DNA of 15,654 bases. It comes from Bacteroidota bacterium (GTDB taxonomy: Bacteria; Bacteroidota; Bacteroidia; Bacteroidales; Lentimicrobiaceae). A program made the position numbers and the translations under genes. The DNA lies in the NCBI GenBank assembly GCA_023417935.1, contig JAEZDY010000012.1, positions 1 through 15,654 of the forward strand. The letters are read 5' to 3'. Below the pieces are notes generated by a model. The model was not told the DNA's origin. It searched no databases and saw nothing but the letters and a program-made list of their open reading frames with translations. Shown piece by piece: positions 7,171 to 15,582 of this stretch (its first letter is position 1; every line of letters begins with the position of its first letter).

Positions 7171-10100
7171 TTATTTAACTATAATGATCTTACCAGAAAT
7201 GATAAAACCACCTGAGGTTGAATAATAAATCAGTTGACAAGAGGGGAGATCTGAAACATCCCAAATTGCTTGTCCCATATTTCCATTTAAAGAAATGGCC
7301 TTTAATGATTTACCATTCAAATCTTTTATTTCAATTACACCAGACGTTTCATTCAGAGGTAAAGTGTAACTAAAAGTTACCCATTTACTGGCTGGATTGG
7401 GATTAACCGAAACACTAAAACCATAGTCAGATGCAAGTTTATTAGCATTGATTGATCCACTTTTTTGGTTGCTTTCTTCTATAATTGGACAATCACAGTT
7501 CGCAATTGAATTATACCGGGTTTTAATCGACTTAGCCATGGTACTTGCATAATCAAGGTTACCAGCAATAGTTTCATCTAAGAAACTAATTTCTTCAAAA
7601 GTTAATTCTGAATAATCTCTACCAGTGGATGCTAAAGCAATCACTAAATTCAAGCAACATAGATATGCATCATTAACTTCTAAATCAATTCCACTTAAGT
7701 TATATTTAGTAGCTAATGTTCCAGCCAGGCTCAAGGCAGCAGTGTAATTGTCTTCAGCTAAATAGCTATTGATAATTTGTCTGTCAGCTTCAAGAGTTCC
7801 TATGTTATCTAACCAATTTCTTAGATCTTCATAGTTAACTGATTCAGAATTAAGGATAGATCTTAAGATTGCATTTGCAGCTCTAGCTTTCAAATGACTG
7901 TGTTTATTCATTTCTTCATGAAGTACCGTCTTATAACTTGTACCAGCTGCAACCTGCCTAAGAATCTCAATCATATAATCAGGCAAAGGATCTTCCTTTT
8001 CTTCAAGGTATATCAAAAGTTCTTCCTTTTTCAATTCATCTGGATTAGCAACTAAAATATCAAATATTGCAATATCCGGGAATACTTCTGTTCTATCGGA
8101 TACAAGCCTTAAAACTTCTTCAGATAAATGAGGGGATGATAATAAAAGATCATTCTTTACAGATAACATACTTCCAAGAGTGGCTTGATTGACTTCAGTC
8201 ATAGTCATTTCAGTGCTTCCTCCATCGATTAAATCATTGTAAAGGCTTTCAACTCCATTATAATCTAGCGAAGCTGTCGCATAATTATATTCTTCTTGAA
8301 TCCTCTCTTCTTCATTTAATAGAACCTTTTCTTTTGGATCTCCTGTACCGTAATGAGATACACAAAAATCTGCTGGTTGTACGGTAGCTAATTCAAGAGT
8401 TACTCCAAAAATCTTTTGGACATCCGGAATTTCGTTGCTTGCATTGCGATAATAGTATCCAACCAGATAATCACCACCATTATAAAAATGCCATGTTGCA
8501 TTTGGTGAAAAAGTGTTACCAGCAGCTGAGTAACGTGTGCCTTGCTGAGCCTGAATAGCATCGCTGGTATATTGAGGCATGTACTCAACATAAAAATCAG
8601 AAATGTTACCTGTATTTTCATTGCATAAGAACTCTAAACCTGTCCAGTACTCTGGTTTATAATTCTTTTCTTTAGTATAATTTCCGGAAGTAAGTCCTAT
8701 AAACTTATTTCTATAGATATCATCAACACCTTCGGTTAATCTAGTAAATATCCCGACTGTATTATTACATAATGCACCAGTTTTTTTATTAAACGTGTTC
8801 TCTTCAACACTAAAGCCAGTTGAAGATTCCATGTAAATTCCGTAGGAACAGTCAGGCCGAGTAGTACTCCCTACACCAAATGAGCTGTTTACAACAATAA
8901 AATTCTTAACCGAATTAATTTGAATACCAATTACATTATTGTCAAAAACAGCCCTATTTACATAGAAAGTATTACTAGACCCAACGTTATTAGCACTTAT
9001 AGCATGATGAAAGCCGCTGAAAGTACATTTATCATAGTCAACTTCCGGACATGGTGTTTGAGTGCTTCTACACACAGCATTAGCTGAGAAGCCAGCATCA
9101 TAAGCTGCAATACCATGATTATAATTATCAACATTTGGAGCGGTAAATGAAAGACTAAAATCACATCCGGTAAAACGAACACCTCTCACTTTAGCAAGAT
9201 CCACATGTTTAAAAAAGCGATAGTCACCGTTATAATCAGATTTTATTTCAAATTTACAATCATCAATGATTGCCTGGTAGTCCATTTCTGCTATGGTTGC
9301 AGGATGGAAGTTTTTATAATTTAAGGCACGGATTGACTGAGTATTGTTTGTAAAGTAAGATGCATCAGCAATCAAAATACCTCCTGTTTTTGCATAATCA
9401 CCTGGTTTCCATAAGCTGATAGCACAAATTGCATTACTTAAGGTTGATTGATCAACTTTAACATATCCCTGATAATAAGAAGTGCCATTGTAAGGCCATT
9501 GATGTTGTAAATGATTACCCCATACTTCAATTCCTTGCCATTGATGGTTACATAAACTTGTTATGGTCGAATTATCGATAATGAGTTTACCACCTGGTTT
9601 GACAATTATTTTAACAAGCTGACTTGCTAATACAGTGCAATTTTGAATGGTTAAAGTGGCACCGCTTTCAATTTCAACATTATAATATAATGACTTATTT
9701 GTATTCCATAATACATTCGTAGTTATGGAAGTCAACGAACCAATAAGACATGCTTCAACAGCTCCCAGTGCATTTACTCTACCATAACCGTAGTATTCTG
9801 AATGCCCCGTATTTGGATCATATGGCCCAACAATCTTGTCATTGGAATTTTTAAGAATATCTCTTATATCATCGTTTGTTAGACAAGGATTAGCAGATAC
9901 CATTAATGCAATGACACCAGTTACAAATGCAGATGCCTTGGATGTACCTACGATTGGATTAGAACCGTTAACATTAGTACCTGAAAAATCGTACTCAGAG
10001 TGATATACATTATAAGGATTTTCTGAATAATCTGTTGTGAACGCTACACCTGGTGCCATAATTTCCAATTCAGGACCCCTTGCGGACTCGAATTCCCCAT

Positions 10101-11040
10101 CAGGATCCCATCTTCCTTCTGTTGCACCGAGAGTATAAAAATTTGCGATAGTTGCTCCGACTGCTATGACTTCAGGATATTTAGCTGGATACATTATGCA
10201 TCCATTCTGACTATCACATTGATCATTACCCGCTGAGGCGACTAGGATGACATTTTCTGAATAAGCATATTCTACAGAACTCTGCCAGCTAGGGTAATTC
10301 ATACCACCAAAAGACATATTAATAATCTTTGCTCCATTCTCTACAGCATAATCAATGGCTTGATGAACGGCTACACTTTGTATATCTCCGCTACCACCAA
10401 CTTTTAGCCCCATTAATTTAACACCTTCATTTCTTGCTCCACCAGCAATTCCATAAACGCCAATTTCATTGTTTGTTTTAGCACCAATAATACCAGCAAT
10501 TCTGGTTCCATGCCCATCAATGAAATGATCATGCATTACTGAATTATCTTTGTCGATGAAATCCCAACCAAAAAAATCATCGTTTTTGCCGTTGCCATCA
10601 TCATCTTCTCCTGCTATGCCATTTTTTTCAGGAAGATTCATCCAAATATTTGAGTAATTATCAGTACCAAGATTTAGGTCTTCATGATCAATATATAAGC
10701 CATTGTCAATTATTGCCACAGTAACGGCGGGATTCCCTGTGGTTAATTCCCAAGCTTCATAAAGATCAGTATTATTATAAGGCCAAAGAAGGTTTGGAAA
10801 TAAAAGTACTAGTTCATAAATAAGGTCATAGCTATCATTAGGAGGTGACATTAGTGGTATCTCATGATTTAACTCTATAATTGAAATAGAATTGTCAGCA
10901 TGTAAATTTGTTAACAATGTCACATAATTACTGCCAGATATATCAAACGTATAAAAACCCCGTGGATTCGAATACACTTGTCTGATGTTATATGTTTCTG
11001 CTAAGAGATCAAATATCCCGCTGTGAGAGACTTTCATCAA
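7171..11040 (-). CDS. S8 (subtilisin-like) serine protease with beta-helix and T9SS domain, frameshifted body
   Basis: This is the main part of a secreted serine protease of the subtilase family. Numbered in this 1289-residue frame (TTG at 11040, or ATG one codon later), the catalytic triad is present: D112 in VAIIDNG, H177 in DGHGTRIAG, S367 in GTSKASAF, with oxyanion N272 in ASAGND. A proline usual after GTSMA is absent. Residues about 440-860 are a right-handed beta-helix-like region (GGKLIIDNSTIT, WQGIEVWGN, GIQINSVKNF, GIYMESSTGF). Residues about 900-1185 are an alpha-helical module, and about 1205-1289 the T9SS sorting domain (VNPNPASKW, then IISGKIIIVK). The frame has no signal peptide: that is encoded by the overlapping 11009-11209 frame, offset by one base. 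Removing one T (minus strand) at 11011-11013 joins them into about 1345 residues. The cause may be mutation, sequencing error or, less likely, programmed frameshifting. First gene of the operon. Confidence 0.85.
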   Translation of the reverse strand: MMKVSHSGIFDLLAETYNIRQVYSNPRGFYTFDISGSNYVTLLTNLHADNSISIIELNHEIPLMSPPNDSYDLIYELVLLFPNLLWPYNNTDLYEAWELTTGNPAVTVAIIDNGLYIDHEDLNLGTDNYSNIWMNLPEKNGIAGEDDDGNGKNDDFFGWDFIDKDNSVMHDHFIDGHGTRIAGIIGAKTNNEIGVYGIAGGARNEGVKLMGLKVGGSGDIQSVAVHQAIDYAVENGAKIINMSFGGMNYPSWQSSVEYAYSENVILVASAGNDQCDSQNGCIMYPAKYPEVIAVGATIANFYTLGATEGRWDPDGEFESARGPELEIMAPGVAFTTDYSENPYNVYHSEYDFSGTNVNGSNPIVGTSKASAFVTGVIALMVSANPCLTNDDIRDILKNSNDKIVGPYDPNTGHSEYYGYGRVNALGAVEACLIGSLTSITTNVLWNTNKSLYYNVEIESGATLTIQNCTVLASQLVKIIVKPGGKLIIDNSTITSLCNHQWQGIEVWGNHLQHQWPYNGTSYYQGYVKVDQSTLSNAICAISLWKPGDYAKTGGILIADASYFTNNTQSIRALNYKNFHPATIAEMDYQAIIDDCKFEIKSDYNGDYRFFKHVDLAKVRGVRFTGCDFSLSFTAPNVDNYNHGIAAYDAGFSANAVCRSTQTPCPEVDYDKCTFSGFHHAISANNVGSSNTFYVNRAVFDNNVIGIQINSVKNFIVVNSSFGVGSTTRPDCSYGIYMESSTGFSVEENTFNKKTGALCNNTVGIFTRLTEGVDDIYRNKFIGLTSGNYTKEKNYKPEYWTGLEFLCNENTGNISDFYVEYMPQYTSDAIQAQQGTRYSAAGNTFSPNATWHFYNGGDYLVGYYYRNASNEIPDVQKIFGVTLELATVQPADFCVSHYGTGDPKEKVLLNEEERIQEEYNYATASLDYNGVESLYNDLIDGGSTEMTMTEVNQATLGSMLSVKNDLLLSSPHLSEEVLRLVSDRTEVFPDIAIFDILVANPDELKKEELLIYLEEKEDPLPDYMIEILRQVAAGTSYKTVLHEEMNKHSHLKARAANAILRSILNSESVNYEDLRNWLDNIGTLEADRQIINSYLAEDNYTAALSLAGTLATKYNLSGIDLEVNDAYLCCLNLVIALASTGRDYSELTFEEISFLDETIAGNLDYASTMAKSIKTRYNSIANCDCPIIEESNQKSGSINANKLASDYGFSVSVNPNPASKWVTFSYTLPLNETSGVIEIKDLNGKSLKAISLNGNMGQAIWDVSDLPSCQLIYYSTSGGFIISGKIIIVK

Positions 11041-11209
11041 ATTTAAGAATTACAAAATTTGTCAACAAAGGAATTTCTACACCTTCAACAATTTCTGTCC
11101 ATGCACCATTATTTGACTTTAAAGTATGGCCTCCTACCTGGTAAATTGCTTGACAGAAGACAGTAAAAGAAAACGCTGTAAAAAACAGCAATAACATTAG
11201 TTTTTTCAT
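11009..11209 (-). CDS. N-terminal fragment (signal peptide and prodomain start) of the S8 protease
   Basis: This 66-residue frame begins with a classic signal peptide (MKKLMLLLFFTAFSFTVFC, cleavage near Q20) and continues as a start of the mature or propeptide region (NFVILKFDESLSQRDI) before a TGA at 11011-11009. The neighbouring frame continues with FDLLAETYNIRQVYSNP, the expected next part of such an N-terminal domain. The two frames overlap by 32 bases, and the second has no upstream extension (stop codons in frame just before 11040). So this is the 5' end of the same gene rather than a separate small protein. The conserved leader and promoter at 11237-11370 precede this ATG, which confirms it as the true start. 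Confidence 0.8.
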   Translation of the reverse strand: MKKLMLLLFFTAFSFTVFCQAIYQVGGHTLKSNNGAWTEIVEGVEIPLLTNFVILKFDESLSQRDI

Positions 11210-11236
11210 GATTTGAATTTTAAGGTTTATATATAT

Positions 11237-11370
11237 TTACCAAAATGGTCACCTAATTCTAATCAAATTAAATCTATCGAATAGCACTAATGAGATTACT
11301 GAGTTAAAGAATGAGCAAATTACAAATATTTATCTATGTTTTGACAAATTCGAAAAAAAAGAATTTTTAA
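11237..11370 (-). promoter_or_regulatory. Promoter and conserved 5' leader of the protease operon (copy A)
   Basis: The segment is about 80% identical by eye to 15325-15460, which stands at the same place before the other T9SS operon. On the minus strand, TTTG (11348-11345) and TAATTTG (11322-11316), 22 bases apart, fit a Bacteroidota -33/-7 pair, with -7 one base shorter than consensus. Transcription would start near 11309, giving a leader of about 100 bases. The leader core, GTAATCTCATTAGTGCTATT followed by CGA (minus strand, about 11300-11278), and later TTGATTAGAAT and GGTGACCATTTT are the most conserved parts. Candidate pairings (AATCT with AGATT; CTAT with ATAG) are weak, and CTAT/ATAG is broken in copy B. 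Confidence 0.65.
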
Positions 11371-11453
11371 ACTTTTATTTCCTCTTTCAAATTTGCTAAT
11401 ATATTGTTTTGAAGTGAGACACAATACTTGGCTTCTGTCATTTAAAAGAAAAA

Positions 11454-11536
11454 AATGCACAACCGCATATCAGAACTACAAACTTGAATGATCTAACTCG
11501 CCATTACGGTCGTTTAACGTACTATAATATAGTCAT
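11454..11536 (-). pseudogene. Decayed 3' end of a T9SS sorting-domain gene (duplicate of 12848-12936)
   Basis: The segment aligns over about 83 bases with the 3' end of the gene at 12865-13884 and the DNA just past it: AATGCACAAC, ATCAG, ACAAACT, TGAATGATCTAAC, TCGCCATT and TAATATAG occur in the same order. The TGA stop is kept at 11472-11470. Read on the minus strand it recalls SGLYYS...NGE...RSFK, with GGA changed to TGA in SGLYYS and one-base losses. No open frame remains. It lies between the last gene of one operon and the promoter of the next, as the scar of a duplication followed by deletion. Confidence 0.7.
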
Positions 11537-11571
11537 GAATTCCTTGTGTTCTGAGCCTATCGTTCATGACT
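11531..11571 (-). terminator. 9-bp perfect inverted repeat after the second operon
   Basis: AGTCATGAA (11531-11539) and TTCATGACT (11563-11571) are perfect reverse complements 23 bases apart, starting 16 bases past the Asp-box gene stop. No clear T-tract follows on the minus strand, so termination is uncertain. It overlaps the edge of the decayed sorting-domain fragment. Confidence 0.35.
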
Positions 11572-11586
11572 GCCGTCCCAGAGGTT

Positions 11587-12834
11587 TTAATTAATCACCA
11601 TTTTCCCACTAAGCCGCATGCTTTCGTTAGAAATTATGTATAGGTAAACGCCTTTATGCAGATTTTCAGCTTTGAATGGAATGTGTTGAATGCTGCTATG
11701 ATTAACGGCAATACTTTGTTCCCACACTTTCATGCCACAGGTGTTATAAACTGTAAGCACAAAAGCATGATTGGCAGTAATGGGTTTGGAAAAAAAGATT
11801 GTTGTTTCATCAGTAAAAGGATTTGGGTAGTTGAACATTGAAATCATGCTATCAAAATGATTGTATTGAACATGCGTTACTGTTGATTCTACACTTTTAA
11901 ATAACTGGTCATCAGTGTTGATAGCCACTGCATACAAATGTGCATCGGCACCAATAGAAAGCTCTTCGATATCCTTATTCCCCATTCCTTGTATTACAGG
12001 TTCCCATGTTGTTCCATTATCTGCAGAATATCGCACGCCACCATTTGCTAATAAATTAGAGCACCCTATAAAGATCTCATCCTCTGAATTTATCACCAGG
12101 GATGTAACTAATTCCTGATTGTTTAGCTGAATCCATTCCGTTTGTCCAAAAGGCAATTTGAATACTCCTCCGCCTCCAAACTCACCGCCCCTGGTACCTG
12201 CGAATAAATCTCCTGCTGAATTATAAGCAAGTGATGAAACAAAATGCCCGGTTAGTCCTTCCTGCACCCAGTTGTTGCCACCATCAGTTGACCGGTATAT
12301 GCCGCCGCCGGAAAAATAATTGGTTGTACCACAAAACATCACACCGGTAATCGTATCTTCAGTAATGGCATTAACTATTTCTGAATTACTAAAAGACAAC
12401 ACGGGTATAAAGTCAGCACCTGTCGTATCGCTTTTATAAAGTCCTCCCCACAGCCCAATAATAACTGCACCAACTGAATTTTTGTAAATACTGGTAATGT
12501 CAAAAAATGAGGATGCAAATAGCTGTGACCAGGATTGCCCGTTATTATCAGAATAGTATAGTTTACTGTATGCCCCCGCAAAAATGTTATTCGATTCATC
12601 AATAAAAAGTTTACTAACCGCTAGATTAAATAAAGTATCCCAGCTGGCTAGATTATGCCTTTTACACAAGAGATTTTTATTTGTTCCAACGATCAGATCG
12701 TTACTCGAATTTGTTTTAACATCATATACCCCAACACCAGCCGGAAGTTCAATAACCTCCCAGAAATTCTGAGCAAGAAGAGGGCTGGGTGTTAGGAAGA
12801 GATGAAGTAAAATACTGAGGTATAGTTTTTTCAT
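11587..12834 (-). CDS. Secreted Asp-box (BNR) beta-propeller protein with T9SS sorting domain
   Basis: This 415-residue protein has a signal peptide (1-21, ending LLAQ), a propeller with Asp boxes and a sorting domain. Asp boxes (S-x-D-x-G-x-x-W) are SDNNGQSW (95-102), a variant SDTTGADF (135-142), STDGGNNW (182-189) and SADNGTTW (270-277). GGIYRS / GGVFKL / GGVRYS strands recur before them. Asp boxes are structural turns found in sialidases, Vps10/sortilin and Ycf48-like propellers. The catalytic residues of a sialidase (arginine triad, Tyr/Glu) are not evident, so an enzyme role is not supported. The sorting domain runs from about 333 to 415, with NYPNPFTDE (335-343) and RLSGKMVIN at the end. 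It is the last gene of the operon, 30 bases after the preceding stop. Binding of glycans or proteins at the cell surface is a guess. Confidence 0.85.
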   Translation of the reverse strand: MKKLYLSILLHLFLTPSPLLAQNFWEVIELPAGVGVYDVKTNSSNDLIVGTNKNLLCKRHNLASWDTLFNLAVSKLFIDESNNIFAGAYSKLYYSDNNGQSWSQLFASSFFDITSIYKNSVGAVIIGLWGGLYKSDTTGADFIPVLSFSNSEIVNAITEDTITGVMFCGTTNYFSGGGIYRSTDGGNNWVQEGLTGHFVSSLAYNSAGDLFAGTRGGEFGGGGVFKLPFGQTEWIQLNNQELVTSLVINSEDEIFIGCSNLLANGGVRYSADNGTTWEPVIQGMGNKDIEELSIGADAHLYAVAINTDDQLFKSVESTVTHVQYNHFDSMISMFNYPNPFTDETTIFFSKPITANHAFVLTVYNTCGMKVWEQSIAVNHSSIQHIPFKAENLHKGVYLYIISNESMRLSGKMVIN

Positions 12835-12864
12835 GGGGTTTATGTCTAATGCACAACTTGGTTA

Positions 12865-13884
12865 TCAGATTTTACAAACTTTGAATGATCTAACCTCGCC
12901 ATTGTCGCCAATTAAAGAAATGTAATATAGCCCTGATGGAAGGGATTCAATGTTAATTCTCTCATTTAAATAAATTTCCTTTTCCAGCATTTTTGTGCCT
13001 GCGGTATTATAAATGTGAATCATGTGTTTACCGGCTGTTGCAATTGATGTAATGGCAAACGTTCCTGATTTTTCAGTATCTCTAAAATACATGTAATCTT
13101 TAACCGGATTTGGATATATGACTATCTGTTCAGCTTCAATGGTCACTGTGGAAGATACCAGGTTGGTAAATTGGTATATATAGTTCAGCGGAGGCATAAA
13201 ATCAAGAAATTGAAAATCTGCTGAATTAATTATCTCAGGGCCATACGGATCATTTATAAGCCATACACTTAATGGAGAAATCATGTCGAACCAATAATCA
13301 TACGCCGGTATAAGACTAACAGCGGGACCGTTCTCAACGAATGCCACTTCCGGATGAGCAATTGACCTGGAGCCAAATCTAACTTCAATTTTACCCTCAG
13401 CTTCATATAACCAAAGCTGAAAATTTACATAATCATTTTGAGTCGCATATACGTCATACTCACCATAAAATCCGGCATTCTTCCATTCAATTTTTGCAAT
13501 TTTTCCCCCTTCTACGCCGCTTATACTATATGATAGCGGACTTTGGGAAATACCTGACTCATATCCTCTGTCAAGTAAAGATGATCCAAAAGGGATGATC
13601 AGTTTATGATTTCCACCTTCTTGATTTAAATCAGATAAGATACACCCTGCACCTTCGAAAAAGAAATATAGCGTGTCAATGTATTGATCGAAAAACAAAA
13701 AATCAAAACCTAATGGTATAGTATACTCAGGATTTTCCCATACCTCTCCATTATTCAGTGAAACAGGATTTTCAATATCTGCATATACCTCTGAAAATGT
13801 AGTTATTGTATAGCTATTGGGCTGGCTGAAGCCAATAAGGTAGATATTTAGCAAAAGTACGCACATTACAATCTTACTCTTCAT
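12865..13884 (-). CDS. Secreted protein of unknown function with T9SS sorting domain
   Basis: This 339-residue protein has a signal peptide (1-20, ending IGFS) and a sorting domain (about 250-339, IVIYPNPVKDYMYF at 254-267, then SGLYYISLIGDNGEVRSFK). The body (21-245) looks all-beta: an N-terminal piece with PLGFDFLFFDQYIDTLYFFFEG (57-78) resembles the sugar- or lectin-like fold openings of other Bacteroidota surface proteins. The stretch KIEWKNAGFYGEYDV ... VNFQLWLYEAEGKIEVRFG (131-171) is a motif I have seen only in secreted proteins of this phylum and cannot name. There are no enzyme motifs. It is the middle gene of the operon, 49 bases after the upstream stop and 30 before the next start. 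A decayed copy of its 3' end lies at 11454-11536. Confidence 0.8.
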   Translation of the reverse strand: MKSKIVMCVLLLNIYLIGFSQPNSYTITTFSEVYADIENPVSLNNGEVWENPEYTIPLGFDFLFFDQYIDTLYFFFEGAGCILSDLNQEGGNHKLIIPFGSSLLDRGYESGISQSPLSYSISGVEGGKIAKIEWKNAGFYGEYDVYATQNDYVNFQLWLYEAEGKIEVRFGSRSIAHPEVAFVENGPAVSLIPAYDYWFDMISPLSVWLINDPYGPEIINSADFQFLDFMPPLNYIYQFTNLVSSTVTIEAEQIVIYPNPVKDYMYFRDTEKSGTFAITSIATAGKHMIHIYNTAGTKMLEKEIYLNERINIESLPSGLYYISLIGDNGEVRSFKVCKI

Positions 13885-13933
13885 GTTGGGTTTCGATTTT
13901 AAATTATTCTTAAAGACTATTCGGGATTAACTA

Positions 13934-15304
13934 TTACTGTATAACAACCTTCCCAGTGTTTGTTATATTATTCTTTCTGAGAGAGTATAAATATATACCA
14001 GCTGGGTAGTTTTCAGCGGAAAGAATTGTTTTCTCGCTTGTGATTTGTGTTTCATGCATGGTTTGCCCGGTTAATGATGAAATGGTAAGTATGCCTCCCA
14101 AATAATCCTTTGTTTGCAGAGTGATCACACCTGATGAAGGATTGGGGTAAATACTAACTTTGTCACCAATCTTGTGTCCGGGTGTGAGACCTGTTATTAA
14201 CCCCAGTGAGTTTGTTTTTAATAGACATGGAACACTATAAAAGCCGGGAAAATTTGAGCCGCTTATTATATAACCACCATCTCCGGTAACATCAAAATCC
14301 CAGCCGATTGTTTCTGATTCCAATCCATTGATGGTAGTCCAAAGACTATCACCCTCAAGCGATCTGCAATGTAAGAGTACCTTGCCGCTTGATTGATTTG
14401 TTTCAATTGCGCCACCTAAAAAAACCAGCTCATTGTTATTGAAATGCATTTTATCTAACCCGGAAACTGAATATGGAAAAGTTAGTACGTGAATATTAAG
14501 TACTGTGCCTTCAGAAGTATATTTTATCAGGTAACTCCCAGGATTGGAACCCATAAGTACTTGTTTTCTTCCTATGCCATAGTATGCGCCATCAATGTAT
14601 TTTGTGTCAAGTATCACTATGTCAACACCTGAATTGAAAGGTATGCTAATTACTGAATCAGAAGTGTGGTTCAATAAATACAATTCACTTGCATGAAGCT
14701 GAAATGTATAGCCATTTATATGGCTAACAGTCATCATAACATCGCCCGAAGAGTTTACATCTAAAGAAGTGGTAGTGTAATCAGGTCCGGCAAATGAATT
14801 TGAACGCCATAAACTATCACCTGTAACAGGATTAATCTTGTACAAATATGTACCTTTAACAGAAGACCATAGGATATTGTCAGAGAACCGGATATTCTCT
14901 ATAAAAGAACCAAACGACTTAGTCCATACAAGATTTCCGTCAGTGTCAATTTTAACAAGTTGCTTATAAATAGAAATATACAAATTGCCTTCATCATCTG
15001 AGGTGCCGTAGCAACTCCCTAACATGGTTAATCCCAAATCAATATCACGTGTCCAAATGGTGTCACCTGCAAAATCAGTTTTAATAAGGAACAGATAAAA
15101 TTTATCCTTCTTACCCACTCCTGAAATAATGTACCCATCCTGTTGGGTAAACAATAGATCGCCGTATGCTTCATTATCAAAGAACGGATATATTTTTTGA
15201 AAGGGCTGTTCCTGTTGCTGTGCAGAAGGAAATACCGGCCACTGCCCATACGTTAATTGGCAGATGCTTAAAAGAATAAGAGCACTTAAGATCAGTTGTT
15301 TCAT
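13934..15304 (-). CDS. Secreted beta-propeller-like protein with T9SS type A sorting domain
   Basis: This 456-residue protein has a signal peptide (1-21, ending TYGQ) and repeats with the theme YLFLIKTDFAGDTIWTR (70-86), QLVKIDTDGNLVWTKSFG (115-132), YLYKINPVTGDSLWR (153-167), YLIKYTSEG (258-266), VLLHCRSLEGDSLWT (309-323) and CLLKTNSLG (360-368). Each pairs a D/N-x-x-G turn with a Trp, as in propeller blades. The sorting domain covers about 378-456, with VSIYPNPSSGVITL (383-396) and GIYLYSL before TNTGKVVIQ. Closest relative in the window is the 451-residue protein at 4132-5487 (shared GYIISG / AGDTIWT block). It is the first gene of its operon, and the conserved leader copy B ends about 20 bases upstream. 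Enzymatic function is not seen. Confidence 0.85.
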   Translation of the reverse strand: MKQLILSALILLSICQLTYGQWPVFPSAQQQEQPFQKIYPFFDNEAYGDLLFTQQDGYIISGVGKKDKFYLFLIKTDFAGDTIWTRDIDLGLTMLGSCYGTSDDEGNLYISIYKQLVKIDTDGNLVWTKSFGSFIENIRFSDNILWSSVKGTYLYKINPVTGDSLWRSNSFAGPDYTTTSLDVNSSGDVMMTVSHINGYTFQLHASELYLLNHTSDSVISIPFNSGVDIVILDTKYIDGAYYGIGRKQVLMGSNPGSYLIKYTSEGTVLNIHVLTFPYSVSGLDKMHFNNNELVFLGGAIETNQSSGKVLLHCRSLEGDSLWTTINGLESETIGWDFDVTGDGGYIISGSNFPGFYSVPCLLKTNSLGLITGLTPGHKIGDKVSIYPNPSSGVITLQTKDYLGGILTISSLTGQTMHETQITSEKTILSAENYPAGIYLYSLRKNNITNTGKVVIQ

Positions 15305-15324
15305 TGTCTGATATATTTAAAGTT

Positions 15325-15460
15325 TTACAAAAATGGTCACCTGATTCTAATCAAAAAAAAATCTGTCGAATAGCACTAATGAGATTACCTGGTCAAAGAT
15401 TCAGCAAATTACAAATATTTAACTATGTACTGACAAATTAGAATAAAAATATTTTCAAAA
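15325..15460 (-). promoter_or_regulatory. Promoter and conserved 5' leader of the second operon (copy B)
   Basis: This matches copy A at 11237-11370 with one single-base gap in the first 80 bases. On the minus strand, TTTG (15437-15434) and TAATTTG (15411-15405) have the same 22-base spacing as in copy A. The bases between them also agree closely (ACATAG, then TAAATATTTG). The predicted leader is about 95 bases. An A-run of nine (15353-15361) replaces the AAATTAAA of copy A. The conservation outside coding sequence points to recent duplication, selection on a regulator site, or both. Confidence 0.65.
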
Positions 15461-15582
15461 AATTCACAATACAATCACCCACCACGCCCTGCGCTCTAAC
15501 CACTGCCTGTCCCTGAGACTTTGAGAACCGCTAATCCTATTTTCCCTGTAAACTATTTCATGACAAGACACTACCCTCTAAG

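Noticed and set aside
8400..9182. Small minus-strand frames inside the protease (8400-8621, 8997-9182)
   Set aside because: They are out of frame within the beta-helix coding region and show no domain features.
11587..12834. Sialidase enzyme
   Set aside because: Asp boxes are present but the sialidase arginine triad and nucleophile Tyr/Glu are not apparent; Asp boxes also occur in non-enzymatic propellers.
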